DNA from: Mytilus edulis
Taxonomy: Eukaryota > Mollusca > Bivalvia > Mytilida > Mytilidae
Length of the DNA stretch: 64,000 nucleotides
Assembly (NCBI RefSeq): GCF_963676685.1
Contig: NC_092349.1
Coordinates: forward strand, 81,852,604-81,916,603
Direction of reading: 5' to 3'
In this document: positions 56,241 through 64,000 of the stretch, in pieces
How positions within the stretch are numbered: position 1 is the stretch's first letter
How the letters are laid out: each line of letters begins with the position of its first letter
Program-made: the position numbers and the translations under genes
Notes under the pieces: model-generated
Seen by the model: the letters and a program-made list of their open reading frames with translations, nothing else
What the model was told of the DNA's origin: nothing
The model's database searches: none

Positions 56241-57221
56241 AACACCCTTTAAAAAAAGCCGAGACTGTTCGCTATTGTATTAATTTTATACAATAAAGAA
56301 CACATACTAAAGTCTTTGATTCTTTTCTAAGAAAACACAAACTCAAATTACAAGCAAGCGAGTCACAAACATAAATATTAAAAAAGTATTAAATAACAAG
56401 AAATAATTATATATTGAGTAAACCAATTCTAAGTAACTCTAAATACAGTAGTAGAAAATTCATTACAAAGGATTATTATAAGATATCATGAAATGGTACT
56501 GGATCCTACGGATTTTAATGTTTTTTTATGTGTATATTACTGGAATCATTGGAACCGAATATAAGGGATTACAATATAATCAGTGATAAACGATTTTCAG
56601 TTTCTAACGAAGATCGGCTGTATAAAGGTTGGCAAACAATACTGTTGCACAAGTTTCAGTTGTAAACGACGGTGATTTTTAAAAGCATACATTTGATTTG
56701 ATATATACAAAATATTGGAGGGGTAAACAAATGACCTAAAAATGGGAGTCAATGAGCAAATATTTTTAAGGCAATCAAATGGATAGAAACCAGATGATTC
56801 CGAAAATCTGACAAGAATATCAAAACATGACAAGCAAACATCCTTAAATTCTGACTTTTACTTTTCCAGCTCGGAATAATTTATACATATACATGTATAC
56901 CAATACAAATACAAAACATAAAGTATCTATGAATCAGTTTAACAATATTCCTACTAACTCATCGTGATCGATCAATTGAATTTATACACACTCCTTCCTA
57001 TTCTTAATTATGTTCTAGGTTAAGTTATAGATTATAAGCCGCTAGCAAGTAAAGCCTACATGAAAATAGATAAACATTATATGCAACTTATAATAATCTC
57101 AAATAGAAAGCATGTATCCTTTAAATCGGATAATGTGTACAGTGTTTGCACTTTCGCACCTTAGTTGTTACAAGCAGTACTATACCCAGTTAATGTAATT
57201 GATAAGTTTATATATACAGTA
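56241..57221. other. 3' flank of gene B, no feature seen
   Basis: AT-rich. It contains the presumed 3' untranslated region of gene B, but no poly-A site could be fixed. Confidence 0.4.
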
Positions 57222-57384
57222 CTATCCACACCGAACTCCTACATCTTCACCATGATTACAATTGTGAACTCCCCAGGACGAGGAACTACAGCTTGGTAAT
57301 GTTGATTCATATCCAGTACAAGCCAAGTCATCCAACCATATTTGTCCACTACCTCCTCCAGCTGTATAGGATGTTCCTGACCGA
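57222..57384 (-). CDS. Gene B exon: second half of SRCR domain and stop
   Basis: The acceptor is TTTAAG. Encodes [20 protein letters not shown] to EDVGVRCG and TAG at 57224-57222, so the protein ends with the SRCR domain. Confidence 0.85.
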
Positions 57385-60300
57385 CTTAAACAAAAGAAAA
57401 CAATCGTTACACATTTAGCAGTACATAGCATTAGAAATCGACTGTGAAGAAAATTTTGTTGTGCTCAATACAAAAAAAAAAACCAAATACGAACAATATC
57501 GGTTCTCACTTAAAAGTTTGCAGCTTACACATAATATTAAAATGACGGTGTTTTAACCTGTGGTATTTGAATGTCAATAAACTGCACCAACAGTAGAAGA
57601 TTATTCAAAATGTCTCTTTTTAATTACTGTTTATAGAAGCAAAATTATTTGATAGACATTAAGTTTTCTTCCACTACGCATTAAAGATGGATTTGAAATT
57701 AAACATGATCTCAAAATTTTTATATTGTAATATATTTTTATTGTTATACTCCCCCATGGTGTGCCCAGTGTTTATACAAAACGCTGACATTATCAATTTT
57801 ATTAGGTTTGTGTTCTATATAGATACCGAAATAACTTCCTCAATATGGAAAGTTTTTGTTCCGTAGGGTATAATGTTGATTGTTTGTTTAATCCTGTATT
57901 GTATGTGAGCATGTGGTATATTTGTGAAAGGTTACAATTAAGCTTGTATTATTTTATTTATCGTACTGAAAAACATATCTGATCAAATAATGATTTATCT
58001 TAAGGATCTGTTTTCCCTTCTGGAGCACCTGAGAACACTCCCAGTTTTTGGTGGGGTTCGTGTTGCTTAGTCTTTAGTTTTCTATGTGGTGTCTTTTGTA
58101 CTGTTGTTTGTCTGTTTGTCTTTTTATGTTTGGCCATGGCGTCAGTTCAATTTTGATCTATGAGTTTGATCTATGATTTATGAGTTTGACTGTCCCTCCG
58201 GTATCATTCGCCCCTCTTTCATTATCTTTGACATTGACATAGTAAAATAAAAATTGAAAAAATCCCAATTCTGAGACATAACCATACATATCAAGTAAAT
58301 TCATTATCCATGTTATCATGTTTATAGAAATTTAGATAACTAATATTCAATATTTTTTGTATGCCAATTTTCGAGGATGTCGCGAGACGGTGAATCGTGA
58401 ATTTCAATGTACAACTAAGTATAAAATGTCTTTTGGGTTGTATGAAGACTTTTCGAAAATACCAACATCATATATCCACAAAACGTGGTATCGATTTAAA
58501 TAGATGAATAATTTATTTTATCTTCTATTCGAGAACCACTTTTCTAAACTCTTTACAGTCTTCTTTTAGTAAACCTGACGTTTAAGTTTTTCCCTATATA
58601 TTAATAGGGATCCGCATATTATATGCGAAAAGAAAAGATCTAAAGCAAGATGGGAGTTCAACTTATAAGAAATTTGATTAAGCAATGGAATCAAATTTAT
58701 AAAAATATGTTGGTCTATTTGTTTTAACTTTTACCTCGAACTTTTAAGTTGTGACCTAAAATAAACAGGTACATGTACCTTCCTCTAGGTATTAATGAAC
58801 GTATATCTAAGCAATATTGTTTTCCGAGTAGAATTATTTCAATAAGAAGGAATCAATGAAAATAACTGACGGACTGACTTAACACTTGAAAGTTGAAAAC
58901 GATGTACTCCCGGCTTTGTTGCTAGAGGGTATACTATAAATCATTCTATATTATTTTGTGGACAGATTATCCAAGGAAACAATTTAAATATTGCAAGTTC
59001 ATTTTTACTATTTATAATTTACCAAACAAATTCTTGTAAATTACATGAATAAATGACACGACAGAGAATAATAAGGTACCCAGATGACATTTTAAGTATT
59101 TAGAGCTTACTTTTTAAACTACACTAGCATACCTGAAGCCGATATTTGCACACGCAACTCTCGCATCATTTGAATCAAATCCATCATCACAGACTGTTCC
59201 CCATCGATAGTTATGGTATACCTCAATTCGACCTTGTGTTGGATTGGAACCAGCAATACGTACTGCATATATACATATTATGTGTAAGACTGTTGTCAAC
59301 ACAGTTACCTTTTCTTGTGAAATTGTTTAAACATTTCCATATTTTATGTGCTTTAGAAATTATCATATTGCTGCGTTGGATGCATACAAAAATGTCACAG
59401 TGATATACAGTAAAAACTGCATTAGAGCTTCCTTACAATTTGACAAAAGATACACAAGACCCGTTCGAGGGATTCTTTATTTTGACATTTGAATTCTGTT
59501 TATGCTTTCATCATGTTCATGTGAATTAGATGGTGTTTCGCCCCAGTTGTTTTTACATCAACGACTATAACTCTGCATGAAACAACTCGACTCGAAGTTT
59601 TATACAACATCGTAAATGTGAATGAGACAACTCAATGAAATTGTCCAAACATAGACATGTCAAAAGATAAATCACATTTAAAAAGTGTGCTTAACTACCT
59701 TTCACCTGATTATCTTTCCCCTCAAACAACCACTGAAACAAATGTGTGTAATCTTGGTTAACATAAGCAACAAATATGATGAAAGTGTATTTAGAAATGG
59801 TTTTCTTTATATCAAGATGTAAGATGCATAATTGAAGTACAATCTGCATACAACATAGATTCACTTAATTTACAAACAAATGCTCATTTTACCTGATTGA
59901 ATATAGTCTCTCGGTGTTATTTTGGAATAAAATACACGACTCCTTTTCGTTCGTTCGTAACTTTCGTCAAAAGATATGAAATATCTATTACACGAAAGCT
60001 CTACAAAGCCATATGCCACGCCTGTCGCGAAAAATACCATACATAAATCTTAACATATCGAAACCACTGAAAATTTTGCAATGTGCGCACCCGCATAAAC
60101 TAATTTGCCTTAAATAGAATAAACAAACACAGTATTCTGTTTTATATTTGTTTACACTAACACGTCAATTACTTACTTTATATTTCATACTATCTTACTG
60201 CAATTTTTCTTTTGAATCACTTCCAAAAAAAATGTTTTGAAACGACTGAATAAAAAAATCCTTTAAAATGGTGAAAAATTTCATGAATTTTTACCTTTCA

Positions 60301-60578
60301 AAGCCTTATCATTATTTCGTAGTCAATATACTTTTATTGCCGATATAATAAAATAACATTGAATTAGGAATTTAAATACCTATTATTATCATGTAAAGTT
60401 CCCCTGTTAATCATAAAGATATGAATACAAGTATTGAAATGTGAAAATAAATTACTTCTCCTGCTTCTTTGGCAAATGTCCTTATTTCCGTCATATCCAC
60501 TCGAGCACAGACACCACGACGTTACACCATTGAAAACACAAGGACCATAGGTGCATGATCGATGATAACAGGGTGTTC
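57222..60578 (-). CDS. Gene B: EGF-like plus SRCR domain protein, 5' end not found
   Basis: Three exons on the minus strand fit in phase: 60578-60456, 59262-59133, 57384-57222. The first encodes an EGF-like module ([32 protein letters not shown]) followed by basic QRSRR. The second and third form one scavenger-receptor cysteine-rich domain: [37 protein letters not shown], then [37 protein letters not shown] and TAG. Six cysteines and a two-exon structure fit SRCR group A. SRCR proteins are extracellular or membrane receptors, often with immune recognition roles; here that is only family knowledge. Upstream exons, including the signal peptide, were not found. Confidence 0.75.
57385..59132. other. 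Intron inside SRCR domain of gene B
   Basis: Holds a Penelope-type 3' tail at 58010-58230 and otherwise AT-rich sequence without recognised features. Confidence 0.5.
58010..58230 (+). mobile_element. Penelope-type 3' tail fragment
   Basis: Contains GGTGGGGTTCGTGTTGCTTA, TTGTTTGTCTGTTTGTC and GAGTTTGACTGTCCCTCCGG; the same kind of tail ends the copies at 13035-14830 (minus) and 15287-17310 (plus). Confidence 0.65.
59133..59262 (-). CDS. Gene B exon: first half of SRCR domain
   Basis: Between ATATGCAG and GTATGC. It encodes the start of the SRCR fold to ACANIGF, with the next codon split over the intron (AG|T). Confidence 0.85.
59263..60455. other. Intron of gene B, no feature seen
   Basis: AT-rich intron. 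No additional exon with EGF or SRCR signature was found. Confidence 0.45.
60456..60578 (-). CDS. Gene B exon: EGF-like module
   Basis: The acceptor is CCATAG at 60579-60584 and the donor GTAATT at 60455. Phase 1 at both ends. Six cysteines: CYHRSC, GPC, WCLC and DIC. Confidence 0.75.
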
Positions 60579-60840
60579 CTATGGTATGGAAAAAACACGT
60601 AAGAAAATACTTTATTAAAGCACAAATTACACCCATCAGAGGGTCAAATGCATTACAATTACATGTATAACAACAATATAATGACAATGAATGATGGCAT
60701 TCTTATTCATATTTCGCCTTCGGTCTCAAGTAATGAATTAGCTGAACTTCTCTATGAGGGGTGAAGCTTACATGTAATATCTCTGTTTAAAGAACCAAAC
60801 TATAACCACCAGACCATAGCTGGCCAGTGACCTTGACCCT

Positions 60841-60850
60841 AGTATATAAG
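60841..60850 (+). promoter_or_regulatory. TATA-like box of the DIRS-like element
   Basis: AGTATATAAG lies about 490 bp before the gag start codon and at the beginning of the element's untranslated leader. The function is inferred from the motif and position only. Confidence 0.35.
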
Positions 60851-60980
60851 CACCTGTTCCATAATAACTTGTCATTATTTTTCTAGAGGGTGTGAAGTGA
60901 ACACTTCACTTGAATTGTTTTTATTTATTTTATTTTTATCTTAGATTTAGGGGAAAGTTACTAAAGTTACATTTAACTTG

Positions 60981-61202
60981 TTTACGATGTACGACAAGTT
61001 CTAATGTCATTTTGTTAATTAGAAATAATAATTCCTCAATTGTCTACGATGTATGACAAGTGTTGATGGAAATTAATTTAAAAATTTCTTGTCTACGATG
61101 TATGACAAGTGTCGATGGCAATTAATTAAAAAATTTATTGTCTACGATGTATGACAATTTTATATATTCATTAAGTTTTTTCCTTAGTACGATGTACAGC
61201 AC
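60981..61202 (+). repeat. Five-copy motif array TCTACGATGTATGACAAGT
   Basis: Motif copies at about 60981, 61041, 61090, 61140 and 61187, each with CGATGTA(T/C)GACA or a variant, at 46-60 bp spacing, in the leader of the DIRS-like element. Confidence 0.8.
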
Positions 61203-64000
61203 ATTTGCTACTTAATTCATACTCCTGTTTGTTAAACAGGTAGATATTTAAAAGTATTTCTATTCACCTGAAGGTTGTGAGTACTCTTCAGATTTTACAC
61301 GTGTTTTACCTGCACAGGTACACATTGTATTATTGCAATGGCTGAATTTGATTATGCAAATATATTGCTTTTGCAAGATGTTTAGAATGATGTTTACACT
61401 TACAAGGGTGATGGCTATGGTTTTTATCACCTCTGGGTTGTTTTAGAAATTAAAGATGATAAATTTAATAGGAAAACAAGAGGTATTTTGAATAAATCCT
61501 CTTCTTAAACAGTTCAATAAAACCTAGTAGTTTTATAATAGATCATTATGGCATTGCAATTGGAAATAATTGATAAAGCAACAGAACCTGTCAAAAGTAA
61601 GTTTTAAATCTAGTGCTACTTGTATAGCTTCAAAATCTACTTGGTTTGTGAATATTTCTCAAGATAGTGTTGTTGAGATTTAAGATAGGCATGTATATTG
61701 ATGCATTGACTCATTATTATTAATGTAGTAAAGAACCTGTATGAATCATGAGGTTAGAGACAGTTTCTCTGCCTTCAACTCAAGCAGAGTTTGTAGAGAA
61801 ACCTGCTGCTTTATTCGAATTTTGCCAGTAGAGGCTTACTTTAATGAAGATTTAGTTCTAAATTTTGATCTGAACTACTGTAGTGATACTGTGCATGTAT
61901 TTGGGCCATGGCTGTTGATAGTCCAGCCGGAGCTGAATTTGATACGTCTTTTGATCCTGCATTAAGGTTTTCAGAAGCCTTTAAGGCTTCTCTTAGTGAG
62001 ATTAATGGTCCATTATCTCAGCCTGTTTGTTGAACAGTTTAATCATGATTTTGCTTGGAAAACCCCAAAATTTTTTAAAAAGGCAGAAAACTGTGTCTAA
62101 GTTTTCTTCTGGACTTTCTGTGACTGTTAATAATACTACCATGTCAGTAAATATCAAATCAGGAAAATATCAAGTTCATGGAGGAGTAATACTATCACCC
62201 TGAGAACTGTGAGAATCCTAGTGTTTTTAGGATAAATAAAAAGATCGAAATGGCACTGCCTAGACAGGCCAACTCTGTGGTTTCAAAGATGCAGGAAACC
62301 CAGAGATACTTTATTAAGGGGTTGATCATCACCCCTTTTGTTGTATGAATGAGCCATTGGATCTTGATAATACAAGGATTTTATTGTAAAATTCTATTTG
62401 TTTGTTTGACCATGGGTTTCTGGTTAAACGCATAGGAGATGCTCAGAAATATCTAGATGATTAAACTTTTATGTAATTCTGATGTGATAGTTGATTTATC
62501 ACGTTTTTAGTTATGATTGTATGAAGCAAACTTGGTGATTATACAAAGATTCTAAAGCAAATTCTAGATTCCTTGGAAGAGGTTCCAGGTCTAGCAATTA
62601 ATTTACTCCCAGCTGTTATGGGAAAGGCAATATCAGTCTTTTAACTGCGGAGGCTCTGTTGGTCAACAGGGCGTATACTAGTAGGCAATTCCCTTCATTG
62701 AGAGGGAGAGGTTTCCCAAAAGGGAACAGAGAATCTCAAAGAGGTCACATTTCTCAACCAGTTGCTATATACAGTAGATAACTTAAATATTATGATTTGG
62801 AAAATGTTACTAATGATCTATTGATATTATATTTAATAAGAAGTGGTTATAATATTATTTTTAATGATGTACCACAAGGTTCATCATTTTTTGATAAAAT
62901 ACATTTCACCTTTCATAAGGATGAAATAATTTCAGAAGTCCAAAAATTTTATAGCTAAGGGAGCTATTTAAGAGGTTGATCGATCATTGGAAAATCAGTT
63001 TATTTCCTATATTTTCTTAGTTCCTAAGAAAGATGGGTCTTCAAGGCCTGTTATCTATTTGAAAAATTCATACAAACTTAGCTTATGGCTAATCAGCATT
63101 TGGAGCAGGACCATTTATCTTTTGTTTAGATGTAATTCTTAGGGATAATTATCTATTATATAGAGAGAGCTAACATCAGAGCTAACATCTATAGATCTGA
63201 CAGATGTATATTTAAGTATCATTTATGATTATATCACAATTTCCTGATTCATGTGGAAAGGACATTGCTATTTATGTTCTTTGTTTTGGATTGGCTTCTG
63301 CATCAAGAGTTTTTACTAAGGTTTTAAAACCTGTCTATGTATTTTTATGAAATAATGTCACTTGAAGTATATACATGCTATAGTTTATACATTGATGATT
63401 CTTTTATTATGGATCAGAATTTAGAATGTATTGTGAATTCAGAAGAAGTGGTGCAAATTCTTGATAAGCTGTGCTTCGGAATAAATTTTGAGAAGTTGGT
63501 ACTCATTCCTTGGAAGCACATTGTTTTCCTTTGTCTCATTATTGATACTGAGCTATTTAAGTTTTTTCTGACAGATGAGAAATGGTAAAATTATCTTCCT
63601 TGGTAAATTCTTCTTAAATAGAATTGTGTAACTGTATTATAGATGATTTGCGTCATATATTGGTCTTGTGGCACTTGCTTTTAATGCAGTATCTGTGGGA
63701 ATGTTACATTGCAGAAACATGGCGAGAAATAATGTTGAAACTCTGTATAGTTGTTACAGTGTTTATTATCATCAATAGGTGAAATTTTTAACAATTTAAA
63801 ATCAGAAATTAAAAATTGATTTATAGACCCATCCAAATAAGTTTTTGGATTGGACCAGATGCCTTATTAGAAGGATTTGGGATCCAAATTTGAAGAAAAT
63901 TTTTCTGTTGGTAGATGGAGCTTCTTTAAGAACATGCGCTCATTTCATATAGATTTCATAGAATTGTTGGCTATATTTTTCTTTTGGAGAGAACTTTTTA

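Larger units (their letters stand above)
60815..64000 (+). mobile_element. DIRS-like retrotransposon, degenerate, runs off the window
   Basis: After a TATA-type region (60841) and a tandem motif array (60981-61202), a gag start MAEFDYANILLLQDV is readable at 61338, broken by a TAG. Gag continues about 61900-62720 with frameshifts (PAGAEFDTSFDPALRFSEAF, YYHPENCENPSVFRINKKIE, ALPRQANSVVSKMQETQRYF, then RGRGFPKGNREFQRGH). The pol part follows: DVPQGSSFFDKIHFTFHKDE at about 62880, VPKKDGSSRPVIYLK at about 63030, a YIDDSFIMDQN catalytic segment in the frame 63337-63588, and an RNase H-like region to the window end. Many stops show it is inactive. No recombinase is seen in the window. Confidence 0.75.

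Noticed and set aside
1..64000. Bacterial or viral origin, CRISPR array, operons
   Set aside because: Introns, AT-rich spacers and animal retroelements show a eukaryotic nuclear genome. None of the tandem repeats has CRISPR-like repeat/spacer alternation.

Overview
The window reads as nuclear DNA of a bivalve mollusc, most probably a mussel close to Mytilus. It is AT-rich, genes are split into small exons with GT/AG borders, and the repeats (Penelope-like, DIRS-like and non-LTR elements, a tRNA-headed SINE, TTAA-flanked MITEs, a pearl-like element) resemble repeats I associate with mussel genomes. The taxonomic call is by recognition only. There are no bacterial operons and no CRISPR array.

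Two host genes can be reconstructed, both on the minus strand. Gene A (41718 down to 23795) has 12 exons whose phases join into a 582-residue secreted protein: signal peptide, alpha-helical coiled coil, nine EGF-like repeats (one exon each) and a C-terminal CUB domain lacking most canonical cysteines. Exons E1-E2-E3 and E4-E5-E6 look like a duplicated triplet. Gene B (60578 down to 57222, 5' end not found) encodes an EGF-like module followed by a six-cysteine group A SRCR domain split over two exons, with the stop directly after the domain. Both look like extracellular proteins, but no function is claimed.

Layout. 1-9.2 kb: AT-rich spacer, two palindromic foldback elements, a 33-bp minisatellite with higher-order structure, small tandem duplications and a TTAA MITE. 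9.3-10.1 kb: a broken carbonyl-reductase-type SDR copy. 10.6-13 kb: a decayed LINE with a nested repeat. 13-17.3 kb: two Penelope-like copies pointing away from each other, one interrupted by a MITE. 19.1-23.5 kb: a nearly full LINE of L1/Tx1 type. 23.8-41.7 kb: gene A, its introns loaded with a DIRS-like element, MITEs and a triple SINE array. 40.3-43.6 kb: two inverted ~570-bp repeats flanking exon 1 of gene A. 44.5-47.5 kb: a 3-kb segment bounded by 237-bp inverted arms, holding a Jockey/CR1-group LINE and a pearl-like element. 48.4-53.0 kb: a second, direct copy of the sequence at 2.7-3.7 and 9.3-11.2 kb, with a second broken SDR. 53-56.3 kb: Penelope-like fragments with a hammerhead-ribozyme-like motif, and another LINE fragment. 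57.2-60.6 kb: gene B. 60.8-64 kb: a DIRS-like element running off the window.

The points most worth checking are the composite gene A, the inverted repeats around its first exon, the hammerhead-like motif with its partner repeat, and the 441-bp tandem SINE array. No wholly new system was recognised.
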